A DNA stretch of 64,000 nucleotides from GCA-002708315 sp964460905 (GTDB taxonomy: Bacteria > Bacteroidota > Bacteroidia > Bacteroidales > F082). Below the pieces are notes generated by a model. That model was not told the DNA's origin. It was given only the letters and a program-made list of their open reading frames with translations, and searched no databases. Positions within the stretch are counted from its first letter, which is position 1; each line of letters begins with the position of its first letter. The translations under genes and the position numbers were made by a program. The stretch lies in NCBI GenBank assembly GCA_964460905.1, contig CAYWRM010000006.1, positions 1 through 64,000 of the forward strand. Direction: 5' to 3'. Shown one piece after another: positions 8,061 through 17,970 of this stretch.

Positions 8061-8084
8061 ACAACTAACAAAAAATTATAAATC

Positions 8085-8579
8085 ATGGAAACCACAGAAA
8101 GACTATACCGAGTAAAAACAAACAAGGTTATTGGAGGTGTAGCAAGCGGATTAGCTGAATATTTTGATATTGATGTTGTATTGGCTCGTGTTGTTTTTGT
8201 TCTACTAGCTCTTTTTGGAGGTAGTGGGGGAATAATCTATATTGTAATGTGGATAATAATTCCTGCACGTGAAACATACTCAAATAACAGTCAAAATCGT
8301 GAATTTGAAAGTAAAGGTAGCACAAATGAAAGCGATTTAGATAATACAGTTGATGAAGCCAGCAATGAAATTGTTGCAGATAAAAAGAAAAAGAAATCTA
8401 ATTCAGGACTTGCAGTAGGGATCGTCTTGATTTTTATAGGACTATTATTTTTAGTAGATCGTTTAATGCCATGGTATAACATTACCGATTTTTGGCCTCT
8501 TCTACTAGTTATTGTGGGTGTGTTAATGATAAAACCTGATATTTTTAAACCAACTAAAAAACAGAGCAATGAAATTTAG
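8085..8579 (+). CDS. PspC domain protein with C-terminal LiaI/LiaF-like membrane segments
   Basis: 164 residues. The N-terminal PspC domain (about 5-65) shows the typical LYRVKTNKVIGGVASGLAEYFD and a membrane helix ending VMWIIIPARE. An acidic linker follows, then a lysine patch and two further hydrophobic segments (about 108-150, SGLAVGIVLIFIGLLFLVDR and WPLLLVIVGVLMI) of the kind in DUF5668/LiaI-LiaF-like regions. It probably senses or responds to membrane stress. It overlaps the next gene by 11 bases, implying coupled translation. PspA is not encoded nearby, so any phage-shock link is by domain only. Confidence 0.85.
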   Translation: METTERLYRVKTNKVIGGVASGLAEYFDIDVVLARVVFVLLALFGGSGGIIYIVMWIIIPARETYSNNSQNREFESKGSTNESDLDNTVDEASNEIVADKKKKKSNSGLAVGIVLIFIGLLFLVDRLMPWYNITDFWPLLLVIVGVLMIKPDIFKPTKKQSNEI

Positions 8580-9468
8580 AAACATTTTTTGGGGCATAAT
8601 CCTAATTTTAATTGGGGTTCTATTTACACTAGAAAACTTAAATATTATCGATTTCGATTGGTATAACTTGTGGAGACTATGGCCGGTAGTGCTTATTTTA
8701 TGGGGAGTTTCAATTCTTCCGGTAAAAAGTATATTTAGAATAATCCTGGTTCTTCTGGTACTTGCTTTTTCAATTCTTTACATGATGGACAGAACTGTTG
8801 AATGGTGTGACGAAGATTATGATATAAGCTATTATCAAGATGCAAAGCCGGCAAACCAAGAGTTTATCATTCCTTATGAGGATAGTGTGCAGGTTGCATC
8901 TCTGGATATGGAAATTGCGGCAAGCACTTTTGTTCTTCTTGATGAATCATTTGATCTTATTGACTTTCATAAGAGAGGCTCCGTAATAGACTATAAATAT
9001 TCTGTTAAGCAAACTGATAATTCTGTTGATGTTGACATTTATATGGAAGACGAAATTGTGCTAAAATCTAAGACACACAATAGGGTTGATATGGCGTTAA
9101 ATCCACAACCTGCTTGGGATCTGCATTTTGAAATTGGTGCTGCCGATGTTGATTTTGATTTTTCAGGATTAAAAATTAGTGATTTGACAATTGAAGGTGG
9201 AGCAGCTGCAATTGATATTAAGTTGGGTGACAAATATCCCGAAACAAAGGTGAACATTGAAACTGGAGCTTCCTCAATTAAGGTTAAAGTACCTGAAGCG
9301 TCGGGTTGTGATTTAAATATAACATCAGTAATGTCGGGTAAAAATATTTCAGGGTTTGAGAAGATTGATCATGGACATTATAGAACCGATAATTTTAATA
9401 GTGCTGAAAATAAGATTTATCTGGTTGTAGAAACTGCCGTTTCGAGTTACTCTATAGTTCGATACTAA
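8569..9468 (+). CDS. LiaF-like membrane protein with C-terminal beta-solenoid domain
   Basis: 299 residues. N-terminal membrane segments (about 5-72, FWGIILILIGVLFTLENLNI then WPVVLILWGVSILP and a third hydrophobic stretch) match the LiaI-LiaF-like region of its upstream partner. The rest (about 100-299) is a soluble domain rich in alternating hydrophobic and acidic residues with short repeats such as IGAADVDFDFSGLKI and GGAAAIDIKLGD, as in LiaF/toast-rack folds. Translation is coupled to the PspC gene and a terminator follows at 9514. Together they look like a two-gene envelope-stress module; the molecular task is not known. Confidence 0.75.
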   Translation: MKFRNIFWGIILILIGVLFTLENLNIIDFDWYNLWRLWPVVLILWGVSILPVKSIFRIILVLLVLAFSILYMMDRTVEWCDEDYDISYYQDAKPANQEFIIPYEDSVQVASLDMEIAASTFVLLDESFDLIDFHKRGSVIDYKYSVKQTDNSVDVDIYMEDEIVLKSKTHNRVDMALNPQPAWDLHFEIGAADVDFDFSGLKISDLTIEGGAAAIDIKLGDKYPETKVNIETGASSIKVKVPEASGCDLNITSVMSGKNISGFEKIDHGHYRTDNFNSAENKIYLVVETAVSSYSIVRY

Positions 9469-9513
9469 TATCACAGTAGTACAAAATCTGTACGATCAAT
9501 TATATATTTATTT

Positions 9514-9546
9514 AAAAGCCTTTTCGTGTAAAACGAGAGGGCTTTT
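9514..9546 (+). terminator. Rho-independent terminator after the PspC/LiaF-like operon
   Basis: AAAAGCC pairs with GGCTTTT, and inside it TCGT pairs with ACGA. The right arm ends in TTTT. It lies 45 bases after the stop codon at 9468. Confidence 0.6.
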
Positions 9547-9676
9547 GTGTTTAACAGGTATTTGTTATGCGCAAAAAACACCTCTAAATGCAATGTTTAT
9601 TATTCTTAAAAAATTATCTGTGAGCAATGTACTTTTTAGTTAATTTGCACGTTCCAAAATAATAGAATTTAATTTT

Positions 9677-12004
9677 ATGAGAAATATATACATAACTATT
9701 GTTATTATGCTGACATTTATGTTTTTAGGGCATAATTTGATTGCTCAGCATGGTATTGTCAGGGGATTTATTTATGAAGAAGAAACAGGTGAGCCTGCCA
9801 TTTACTGTAATGTTATATTAAAAGGGACTACTTACGGAGCTTCATCTGATGTAAATGGCTATTTTATAATCTCGAAAATCGCACCAGGTAATTATGATCT
9901 TGCAGTGACCTACCTTGGCTTTGATACTATTAGCGAGAAAGTAAAAATAATCTCTGATGGTATAATTGGTAAGAACTATTTTTTAAACAAATCATCGGTA
10001 AGGCTTGGGACAATAACCATTAGTGCTGAGCGTGCCGAAGCACGAACAGAAACCAGAACCTCAGTTGTTAAAATTACTCCAAAAGATATCAAGAAAATAC
10101 CATCTGTTGGGGGGCAAGCTGATTTTGCTCAATATTTACAAGTTATACCAGGTGTTGTATTTACAGGAGATCAGGGTGGTCAGTTTTATATTAGGGGGGG
10201 CTCGCCTATTCAAAATAAGGTTATGCTTGATGGAATGACTGTATATAACCCGTTCCATTCTATTGGACTTTTTTCGGTTTTTGAAACCGATATAATACGA
10301 AGTGCGGATGTGTATACTGGAGGGTTTAATGCCGAATATGGAGGAAGGTTATCATCAGTAATGGATATAACAACAAAGGATGGTAATAAAAAGAGAATTT
10401 CAGGTGTTGTAGGAGCATCAACATTTGGTGCACGTGCTGTTATTGAGGGTCCTATTGTTAAGCAAGAATCTCCTGATAAAGGGAGTGCGTCATTTATTCT
10501 GTCATTTAAAAATTCATACCTGGCTGAAAGTTCTAAGGTTTTTTATGGCTATATTGATGAAGATGGTTTACCTTTTAATTTTGCCGATATTTATGGAAAA
10601 GTTTCAATAAATGCGGCAAATGGAAGTAAGGTTAGCTTTTTTGGATTTAATTTTACTGATAATGTAAAGAATTATAAAGCTATATCTGATTTTGGATGGA
10701 AGTCGTCAGGTGGAGGTGCTAATTTTGTAATCATTCCCGGAAGATCGCCTGTGCTGATTGATGGAATTATTGCATATTCACAATACAAATCAAATATTAA
10801 TTCAACAACTTTAAACGAACGAAGCAGCTTTATTGGCGGATTTAATGCGGGATTTAATTTTACATATTTTCTTGGTAAAGATGAGTTGAAATTTGGTTTT
10901 GAACTTGAAGGGTATAGAACGGAATATACGTTCAATAACTTTATTGGAGCTGAAATTGAACAAATAGAGAATACAACTCAGCTAGGTTTATATGCTAAGT
11001 ATAAGGCTGTATTTGGAAAGTTTATTGTTGAGCCCGGGTTGCGTTTAATGGTGTATGCCTCATTATCTGAAGTATCGCCTGAGCCACGGTTAGCGGTTAA
11101 ATATAATGCTACTGACAGGTTGCGGTTTAAGTTTGCCGGTGGCATGTATTCACAAAATTTAATTGCTGCTTCTTCTGATCGTGATGTGGTTAACTTGTTT
11201 TATGGATTTTTATCCGGCCCCGAGAACTTACCTGCAAATTTTGATGGTAAACCGGTAAACAGCAAACTTCAAAAATCAAATCATCTAATCCTGGGAACAG
11301 AAATTGATGTCAGTAATAATATCTCATTGAATGTTGAAGGGTATTATAAAAACTTCCCACAATTAACCAATATTAATCGTTTTAAAATTTATACCGAGGA
11401 AAATGCTCCACCTGAAGCCTTAGATGTTCAAACTAAAGATTTTATTTTGGAGAAAGGTGATGCGTATGGTGTTGATGTTGTGTTTAAATATGATTATAAA
11501 AAAGCCTATTTGTGGTTGGTGTATTCACTGGGTTATGTTACCCGTGAGTATGAGGATGTAGACGGGCAAATGATACAATATACTCCCCATTTCGATCGCC
11601 GACATAATGTGAATGTTGTTTTTTCATATGTAACAGGACAAAAAAGAGAATGGGAGTTTGGATTAAGATGGAACCTGGGCACAGGATTCCCTTTTACACA
11701 AGTACAGGGCTTTTATGAGTATTTATCATTTCCAGGTGGTGTTAATTCTGAATATATTTCTGAAAATGGCCAACTTGGAATTATTTATGATGAACTTTAC
11801 GGTGGTAGGTTGCCGATATATCACAGATTGGATATTGATGTGAAGAGAAATATTTATTTTAGTGCAAAGACAAAAATGGTAGTCGATTTAAGCGTTACTA
11901 ATGTTTATAATCGTGAAAATATTTTTTATGTGGATATTGTTACAAATGAAATCGTTTACCAGCTACCATTTATGCCAAGCCTTGGATTGAGTCTTTATTT
12001 TTAA
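9677..12004 (+). CDS. TonB-dependent outer-membrane receptor with carboxypeptidase-like N-terminal domain
   Basis: 775 residues. A signal peptide (about 1-23, ending NLIAQ) is followed by a CarboxypepD_reg-like domain (about 26-110, GIVRGFIYEEETGEPAIY...), a plug domain (about 125-230, with IPSVGGQADFAQYLQVIPGV and QFYIRGG) and a beta-barrel with alternating aromatic strands ending LSLYF. The barrel is shorter than in SusC proteins (about 1000 residues) and no SusD gene follows, so a siderophore, metal or vitamin substrate is as likely as a glycan. It would be energised by the ExbB-ExbD-TonB set at 5477-7568. A terminal aromatic residue, expected for BAM insertion, is present. The actual ligand cannot be told. 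Confidence 0.88.
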   Translation: MRNIYITIVIMLTFMFLGHNLIAQHGIVRGFIYEEETGEPAIYCNVILKGTTYGASSDVNGYFIISKIAPGNYDLAVTYLGFDTISEKVKIISDGIIGKNYFLNKSSVRLGTITISAERAEARTETRTSVVKITPKDIKKIPSVGGQADFAQYLQVIPGVVFTGDQGGQFYIRGGSPIQNKVMLDGMTVYNPFHSIGLFSVFETDIIRSADVYTGGFNAEYGGRLSSVMDITTKDGNKKRISGVVGASTFGARAVIEGPIVKQESPDKGSASFILSFKNSYLAESSKVFYGYIDEDGLPFNFADIYGKVSINAANGSKVSFFGFNFTDNVKNYKAISDFGWKSSGGGANFVIIPGRSPVLIDGIIAYSQYKSNINSTTLNERSSFIGGFNAGFNFTYFLGKDELKFGFELEGYRTEYTFNNFIGAEIEQIENTTQLGLYAKYKAVFGKFIVEPGLRLMVYASLSEVSPEPRLAVKYNATDRLRFKFAGGMYSQNLIAASSDRDVVNLFYGFLSGPENLPANFDGKPVNSKLQKSNHLILGTEIDVSNNISLNVEGYYKNFPQLTNINRFKIYTEENAPPEALDVQTKDFILEKGDAYGVDVVFKYDYKKAYLWLVYSLGYVTREYEDVDGQMIQYTPHFDRRHNVNVVFSYVTGQKREWEFGLRWNLGTGFPFTQVQGFYEYLSFPGGVNSEYISENGQLGIIYDELYGGRLPIYHRLDIDVKRNIYFSAKTKMVVDLSVTNVYNRENIFYVDIVTNEIVYQLPFMPSLGLSLYF

Positions 12005-12136
12005 GAATCTGGAATCAGTATGCAGCAATCAATAGCTAGTATGGGTGTTGACCACAATCTTGATTATTAAAGATTTTGTCTGTTGCCTCTTTTATTCCCT
12101 ACCACATTTTCCTGACTCTTGAAATAATTAAATATT

Positions 12137-14251
12137 ATGAATGTAATCGTCAGAACCCTAATTTTGTTTGCTCTTTCTGTTAATCTAATTTCTTGCGAAC
12201 AAGTTAAAACAAGTATAATGAAACAACCCCAAGCTAAAAAAATTATCAAGCATCTTACTAAGCATGGTAACAACCGTATTGATAACTATTATTGGCTTAA
12301 TGATCGTGAAAACCCGAAAGTTATCGACTATCTTAACTCCGAAAATGCTTATACCAAGCATATTATGAAAGATACTGAGGTTTTGCAGGATGACATTTAT
12401 AATGAAATTGTAGGACGAATAAAACAAACAGATGTTAGTGTACCTTATGATTATAATGGTTATTCATATTTCACAAAATTTGAAGAAGGGAAAGAGTACC
12501 CAAACTTTTGCCGTAAGAAATTAAATTCGGCTAGTGATGAAATAATATTCCTAGATGGAAATGAACTAGCCGAGGGTCATTCATATTTTCAAGTGGGTGA
12601 TTGGGAATTTAGTCCTGATAATAAGATGCTTGCATACAGTACTGATACAGTTAGCAGGCGTAAATATAATATTTATTTTAAGGATGTAAACTCAGGGAAG
12701 CTATATGATGAAGTTATCTCAAACACAACAGGAAACATTGTTTGGGCAAATGATAACCAAATAGTTTTTTACGAAGTTAAAGACCATACTTTAAGGTCAT
12801 ACAGAATCTATAAACATAAAATTGGTACTAGCGTAGAGTTAGACATTCTGGTTTATGAAGAAGGGGATTCTACGTTTGATGTAGAAGTATATAAAACAAA
12901 GTCGCAGAAGTATATTGTGATTGCTTCTGAAAGTACTTTGTCAACAGAATGCCGGATACTTGATGCTGATAGCCCTGATGGACAATTTCGTATTTTTCAA
13001 AACCGGTTACCCAAAATGGAATATAGTATTGATCACCAGAATAACAGGTTTTTGGTGCATACAAATTATAAAGCGGTTAATTTTCGTTTGTTGGAAGTAG
13101 GAGAGGAAGATACAGATATTAGTAACTGGAAGGAAATCATACCTGTAAGGGAAGATGTTATGCTTGAAGAAGTTGATGTGTTTTCTGGCTTTTTTGTTGT
13201 TACTGAAAGAATGAATGGTTTACCCAAGTTTAGAGTATTCAACACTAAGGATAATACTGATCATTATTTAAATTTTGGTGAAGAAGATTATTATGTCGAA
13301 TCAACTTCTAATCCTGAATTTTATTCTCAAAAACTCCGTTATAGATTCACTTCATTAAAAACACCTTTAACTGTTTTTGATTATGATATGATTGATCGTA
13401 AACAAGCAATGCTAAAACAGCAAGAGGTTGTAGGCGGTTATAGTCCTGATGATTACATAACGGAACGAAAATATGCTATAGCACGTGATGGAGTGAAAGT
13501 ACCTATCTCAATAGTTTATAAAAAGGGATTTGAAATTAATGGTATGTCCCCATTAGTATTATACGGTTATGGATCCTATGGATATAGTATTGAGTCTGTT
13601 TTCAGATCATCGCGATTAAGCTTATTGGATAGAGGTTTTGCTTATGCCATTGCTCATATTCGCGGAGGTGAAGAGATGGGTAGGGAGTGGTATGAAAATG
13701 GAAAAATGCTTAATAAAAAGAATACTTTTTTTGATTTTATTGATTGCGGCGAATTTTTAATCTCAGAAAAATATACATCACCTAATCATATGTTTGCCCT
13801 TGGCGGAAGTGCGGGAGGATTACTGGTTGGCGCAGTAATTAATTATCGTCCTGATTTATTTAAAGGTGTAATAGCGGCAGTACCGTTTGTTGATGTTGTA
13901 ACAACTATGTTGGACGAAAGTATCCCATTAACTACAGGAGAGTACGATGAATGGGGTAACCCAAATGAAAAAGAATATTACGATTATATGCTTTCGTATT
14001 CACCTTACGATCAGGTTGAAGAAAAGGATTATCCGGCATTACTTGTTACAACAGGCCTTCATGATAGTCAGGTACAATATTGGGAGCCTGCAAAGTGGGT
14101 CGCTAAATTGCGTAATATGAAAACCGACAATAATTTGTTATTACTAAAAACTAATATGGATTTCGGACATGGTGGAGCCTCTGGCCGTTTTGAGCAATAT
14201 AAGGAAACTGCACTGGAATATGCTTTTATGCTGATGTTATTGAAGGAGTAG
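12137..14251 (+). CDS. Oligopeptidase B-like S9A serine peptidase (lipoprotein)
   Basis: 704 residues. The N-terminal beta-propeller (about 30-420) and C-terminal alpha/beta hydrolase (about 430-704) follow the prolyl oligopeptidase layout. The triad is S558 in GGSAGG, D643 in HDSQ and H678 in GHGG. The block around NPNEKEYYDYMLSYSPYDQV matches oligopeptidase B (protease II), which cleaves short peptides after basic residues. The N-terminus VNLISCEQ is a plausible lipobox with Cys20, so this copy is probably membrane anchored in the periplasm, unlike cytosolic E. coli PtrB. Specificity for Arg/Lys is inferred from family resemblance. Confidence 0.88.
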   Translation: MNVIVRTLILFALSVNLISCEQVKTSIMKQPQAKKIIKHLTKHGNNRIDNYYWLNDRENPKVIDYLNSENAYTKHIMKDTEVLQDDIYNEIVGRIKQTDVSVPYDYNGYSYFTKFEEGKEYPNFCRKKLNSASDEIIFLDGNELAEGHSYFQVGDWEFSPDNKMLAYSTDTVSRRKYNIYFKDVNSGKLYDEVISNTTGNIVWANDNQIVFYEVKDHTLRSYRIYKHKIGTSVELDILVYEEGDSTFDVEVYKTKSQKYIVIASESTLSTECRILDADSPDGQFRIFQNRLPKMEYSIDHQNNRFLVHTNYKAVNFRLLEVGEEDTDISNWKEIIPVREDVMLEEVDVFSGFFVVTERMNGLPKFRVFNTKDNTDHYLNFGEEDYYVESTSNPEFYSQKLRYRFTSLKTPLTVFDYDMIDRKQAMLKQQEVVGGYSPDDYITERKYAIARDGVKVPISIVYKKGFEINGMSPLVLYGYGSYGYSIESVFRSSRLSLLDRGFAYAIAHIRGGEEMGREWYENGKMLNKKNTFFDFIDCGEFLISEKYTSPNHMFALGGSAGGLLVGAVINYRPDLFKGVIAAVPFVDVVTTMLDESIPLTTGEYDEWGNPNEKEYYDYMLSYSPYDQVEEKDYPALLVTTGLHDSQVQYWEPAKWVAKLRNMKTDNNLLLLKTNMDFGHGGASGRFEQYKETALEYAFMLMLLKE

Positions 14252-14272
14252 GCTAATCCGAGAATTAAATAT

Positions 14273-15034
14273 ATGAAAAAGCACGTATTAGTTTTGATTC
14301 TCTTGGCTGTAGGAATGGCACTCCAATCACAGGTGTTAATTTCTATTTTATTGGGCGATAAATTAAATTCTAAAGGACTTGAGTTTGGACTTGTAGGTGG
14401 TTTAAACTGGACAAATATTTCCGGGTTGGATACAAAAGACTATGCTCGTAAGTGGAATCTTGGTTTTTACTTCGATATCAGAATTAAAAACCAATGGTCT
14501 CTTTACACTGGAGTACTCGTTAAATCTAATTTTGGTGTTAATAATCTATCGGATAGTGATTTAATTTCCTTGGGTGCAACAAACTACAATAACCTTGATA
14601 GTAATATACTTGAAGGCAATTATAGCCAAAAGATTAGTTCATTCATGGTTCCAGTACTAATTAGGTATAAACTTAAAAACCATATTTATTTTGAATTAGG
14701 ACCACAGTTCTCACTAATGTATAACTCATGGGTCGAATTTAAATCGGATGTTGAAGGGAGAGATGCGGTTATTAAGGAATATAACAGAGATAAAATTAAC
14801 AAGATTGATGCTGGTTTGATGGTAGGAATGGGCTACACGCTTTTTAAAGGTACCGGATGGACTATTGGAGCAAAATATTATTATGGTTTTGTAAATGTTT
14901 TTAAAGATTTATCAAACACAAAAAATAGTTCAATTTATTTAAAATTAAATATTCCAATAGGAGCAGGTGAAGTAGCTAAACAAAAATCTGCAGAAAAGGC
15001 GGCTAAAAAGAAAGAAAATAAAGCTAATAGATAA
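14273..15034 (+). CDS. Outer-membrane beta-barrel protein (PorT-like family)
   Basis: 253 residues with a signal peptide (about 1-20), followed by amphipathic strands: FGLVGGLNWTNISGL, WNLGFYFDIRIKNQWSLYTG, SFMVPVLIRYKLKNHIYFEL and GMGYTLFKGTGWTIGAKYYYG, typical of small eight-stranded barrels of Bacteroidota. The C-terminus is a lysine/alanine-rich tail (KQKSAEKAAKKKENKANR), which is unusual for a barrel because the last strand normally ends the protein. It lies 21 bases after the oligopeptidase gene and may share its transcript. Its function is unknown. Confidence 0.75.
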   Translation: MKKHVLVLILLAVGMALQSQVLISILLGDKLNSKGLEFGLVGGLNWTNISGLDTKDYARKWNLGFYFDIRIKNQWSLYTGVLVKSNFGVNNLSDSDLISLGATNYNNLDSNILEGNYSQKISSFMVPVLIRYKLKNHIYFELGPQFSLMYNSWVEFKSDVEGRDAVIKEYNRDKINKIDAGLMVGMGYTLFKGTGWTIGAKYYYGFVNVFKDLSNTKNSSIYLKLNIPIGAGEVAKQKSAEKAAKKKENKANR

Positions 15035-15043
15035 ACTAAGATT

Positions 15044-15592
15044 TTAATGCATCTCAAATGAAATAACTGGTGGCTGCCACGTAATAGGATCATTAAAAAT
15101 TCCGTGTGAGGGACTAAGAATTTCCAACGATATTGGTATAACTTTTATTAACATATAGTTTTCTGATTTATTGGGATAAAAAGATTCCCATTCTTGTTTC
15201 CAATGATTTTCTTTCTCAGTTGAATCAACTATTAGCTGAGCAGTTCCTTCAATAACAACATATCCTTGTGTTTTATCATCAAAATAATAAAGCGTTACCC
15301 TAGAATCATTTTTAATTTGATCAACTTTTCTGCTGTTGGCATTGGTGCCAAACCAAACTGTAAAATTTTCTTCGGGTAGAAAAGGATCCATAGTTCTTGC
15401 TCTTGGGCTTCCATCTTTATCCAAAGTTATTAATGCGCAAGTGCCGGCTTCTGTCATTATTTCTTTGGCAGCATTTATAAGTTTACTGGTATCTGTTGAG
15501 TTATTGGATGCTGATTCCTGGCATATACCATGCTCCATTACTAACAGAAATACAAATAGTATTAAACAAATGGATTTTAATGTAGTTCTCAT
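15044..15592 (-). CDS. Secreted pyridoxamine 5'-phosphate oxidase-fold protein
   Basis: 182 residues. The mature part (about 35-182) is a split-barrel flavin-binding domain of the general stress protein 26 type: TCALITLDKDGSPRARTMDP, then FTVWFGTNANSRKVDQIKND and VTLYYFDDKTQGYVVIEGTA. Unusually, the N-terminus is a clear signal peptide (about 1-24, LILFVFLLVMEHGICQ), so the enzyme is predicted in the periplasm, where free FMN or F420 is scarce. The Cys near the cleavage point could alternatively be a lipidation site. The substrate is unknown. The gene is convergent with the barrel gene and only nine bases separate them. Confidence 0.82.
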   Translation of the reverse strand: MRTTLKSICLILFVFLLVMEHGICQESASNNSTDTSKLINAAKEIMTEAGTCALITLDKDGSPRARTMDPFLPEENFTVWFGTNANSRKVDQIKNDSRVTLYYFDDKTQGYVVIEGTAQLIVDSTEKENHWKQEWESFYPNKSENYMLIKVIPISLEILSPSHGIFNDPITWQPPVISFEMH

Positions 15593-15640
15593 TTAAGATT
15601 TATATTGTTGTTTATTAAATAATTTTTAAATTTAAGAGTG

Positions 15641-17962
15641 CTATTTTTTTGGTTTATTATTTAAATAGAATGTAATTTCTCCACCTTGCATTATATTGCT
15701 GTGCTTAAGGGTATTTCCCGAAAATTCTGTTCCGTTTATTTCTATTTTATCAACATATATATTATCGGTTCCCTGATTTACTACATTGATTACAAGTGAT
15801 TTTCCATTGTCAAGTTGTATAGTTGCTTTGTTTACCATAGGGCTACCTATGGCATATTCATCCGACCCCGGAGTTACCGGATAGAATCCTAGCGCACTAA
15901 AAATATACCAGGCACTCATTTGTCCGGCATCATCATTTCCGCATAAGCCATCTTCTTCATTACTATACATTGTGTTCATTATTATTCTAACCCGTTGTTG
16001 TGTCTTCCACGGGTGATTGGTCCAGTTATACAAGTAGGGTATATGATGGCCAGGTTCGTTACCATGTACATAATTTCCAATTATACCATCTCTTGTTATA
16101 TCTTCATTTTTCTCAATTTGCTCATCTTCAATTGGAGTTGTAAAAATCCTGTCAAGATGGTTTGAGAATGAGTCTTTTCCTCCCATAATAGAAATCATAT
16201 TGTCAATATTATGAGGTACATACAATCCATAATTCCAGGCATTGCCTTCAATAAATCCCTGTCCATGTGTATTTATAGGATCAAATTCATCGCGCCATGT
16301 GCCATTGGATAATTTTGGACGCATATAATTGATTTCAGGATCAAATACATTTAAATAATTGTTTGATCTTTCAATATAATCTTTGTAAACATCCTTTTCA
16401 CCTGTTTTATGCGCTATTTGAGCAATACACCAATCATCATATGCATATTCCAGAGTCTTAGATACTGATGAAGAGCTCAAGTCTTCAGGTACATAGCCAA
16501 GCATAATATAACTTTCTAAACCATCATAATATGATAATGTAGAAGAATTTTCACATGCTTTCAAGGCTCTTTTCAAATCCACATCAGTTGTACCTTTTAT
16601 TATTGCATCTGAAATTACAGAAACAGAATGATAACCAATCATACACCAATTTTCATTGGCATAATGACTCCATACAGGCAGCATGTTATGTACACTTTGG
16701 TCGTGATGTGCTAACATTGACTTGATCATATCATTATTTCGTTGGGGTTGAATGATATTGAACAAGGGATGCAATGCTCGGTAAGTATCCCAAAGTGAAA
16801 AAATAGTATAATTCGTAAAATTATCAGATCGATGAATATTCTGATCTAATCCCCGATATGAACCATCTACATCTTCATAAATTATTGGTGATAACATAGT
16901 GTGATACAGTGCACTATAGAAAGTAGTCTTTTCCTTTTCAGTTGGCGTTTCAACTATGATTTTTGATAACTCAGTATTCCATTTCTCCTGTGTTTCCTTT
17001 ACTACCTGATTAAAATTCCAATGTGGGATTTCTGCATGTAAATTTTTCAAAGCTCCTTTTATGCTAACTGAAGAAAGTGCAAATTTTATTTTTATCTTTT
17101 CATCTTTTTCAGTATCAAAATCAAAGTATACACGAATATTCTTACCTGCCATTTCGGGGAAATTTTCATCTTCCTTAAACTTTCGGTAAAAGCCGTTGTA
17201 ACTAACATCTTCATATCTTTTTTGACCGTAATTTTTGAAAGCTTTGTTGAATTGCATTGCAAAAAATACTTTTTTAGTTCTGGCCCAGCCATTGGTTTGT
17301 CGGTAACCAGTTACTAATGAATCGTTTTCCACCCGAATAAATGTCCAAATGTTTTTATCATTATGGTTGTAAATATTTGATATTAAGTCGAGTATAATAT
17401 GCGAACTGTCAGATTTTGGGAATATGTATTGATGAAAACCAACTCTGTCAGAAGCTGTTAACTCAACATTTATTTTATAATCATCTAAATGTACTTTGTA
17501 ATATCCAGGTTCGGCAGTTTCATTTTCATGGTTATATTGTGAATGATATCCACTTTGAGGAATATTTGCATCACCCGGTTCTAATTTCAAAGTTCCTGTT
17601 GTGGGCATTACTAGAAAGTCACCTAGGTCAGAATGTCCGGTTCCACTAAAGTGAGTGTGACTAAATCCAAAAATAGTATTGTCATCGTATTGATAACCCG
17701 AGCAATACTTGTATGTATCCTTGTTGTATATACCATCTTTAAACATGGCTTGTTGGTTAGTTTCCGGACTAAGTTGTACCATTCCAAAAGGAGTGGTTGC
17801 ACCGGGGTATGTGTGCCCCATGTTTTTGGTTCCAATAAAAGGATTTACGTATTCGATTAAATTTACTGTTTTGGTTTTTCTTTTTGCTTTTTCCCCTGAA
17901 GTTGAATACTCACAGGAGTTAAAAAAGACTAGTATAATTAATATTGTGATTAGATTTTTCAT
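15641..17962 (-). CDS. GH92 family alpha-mannosidase (lipoprotein)
   Basis: 773 residues. Signature blocks of glycoside hydrolase family 92 are clear: VNPFIGTKNMGHTYPGATTP near the N-terminus, SLWDTYRALHPLF in the middle, NEPGHHIPYLYNW with the probable catalytic acid E636, and GNDDAGQMSAWY with D677/D678 as the probable base. GH92 enzymes are calcium-dependent exo-mannosidases, often alpha-1,2, acting on N-glycan or yeast mannan side chains. FFNSCEYS is a lipobox (Cys17), placing it on a periplasmic or outer membrane leaflet. No Sus genes flank it; the next gene upstream is the aminopeptidase at 17971, eight bases away. Linkage specificity is not readable. Confidence 0.93.
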   Translation of the reverse strand: MKNLITILIILVFFNSCEYSTSGEKAKRKTKTVNLIEYVNPFIGTKNMGHTYPGATTPFGMVQLSPETNQQAMFKDGIYNKDTYKYCSGYQYDDNTIFGFSHTHFSGTGHSDLGDFLVMPTTGTLKLEPGDANIPQSGYHSQYNHENETAEPGYYKVHLDDYKINVELTASDRVGFHQYIFPKSDSSHIILDLISNIYNHNDKNIWTFIRVENDSLVTGYRQTNGWARTKKVFFAMQFNKAFKNYGQKRYEDVSYNGFYRKFKEDENFPEMAGKNIRVYFDFDTEKDEKIKIKFALSSVSIKGALKNLHAEIPHWNFNQVVKETQEKWNTELSKIIVETPTEKEKTTFYSALYHTMLSPIIYEDVDGSYRGLDQNIHRSDNFTNYTIFSLWDTYRALHPLFNIIQPQRNNDMIKSMLAHHDQSVHNMLPVWSHYANENWCMIGYHSVSVISDAIIKGTTDVDLKRALKACENSSTLSYYDGLESYIMLGYVPEDLSSSSVSKTLEYAYDDWCIAQIAHKTGEKDVYKDYIERSNNYLNVFDPEINYMRPKLSNGTWRDEFDPINTHGQGFIEGNAWNYGLYVPHNIDNMISIMGGKDSFSNHLDRIFTTPIEDEQIEKNEDITRDGIIGNYVHGNEPGHHIPYLYNWTNHPWKTQQRVRIIMNTMYSNEEDGLCGNDDAGQMSAWYIFSALGFYPVTPGSDEYAIGSPMVNKATIQLDNGKSLVINVVNQGTDNIYVDKIEINGTEFSGNTLKHSNIMQGGEITFYLNNKPKK

Positions 17963-17970
17963 GTGATAAA

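Larger units (their letters stand above)
7569..8084. other. Gene-free stretch holding several repeats and regulatory sites
   Basis: 516 bases between tonB and the PspC gene. In order it contains a hairpin repeat (7572-7614), a possible terminator (7701-7721), a tract of degenerate units arranged as an imperfect inverted repeat (7838-7905) and a 16-bp palindrome close to the next start (8045-8060). No coding potential was recognised. Confidence 0.6.
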
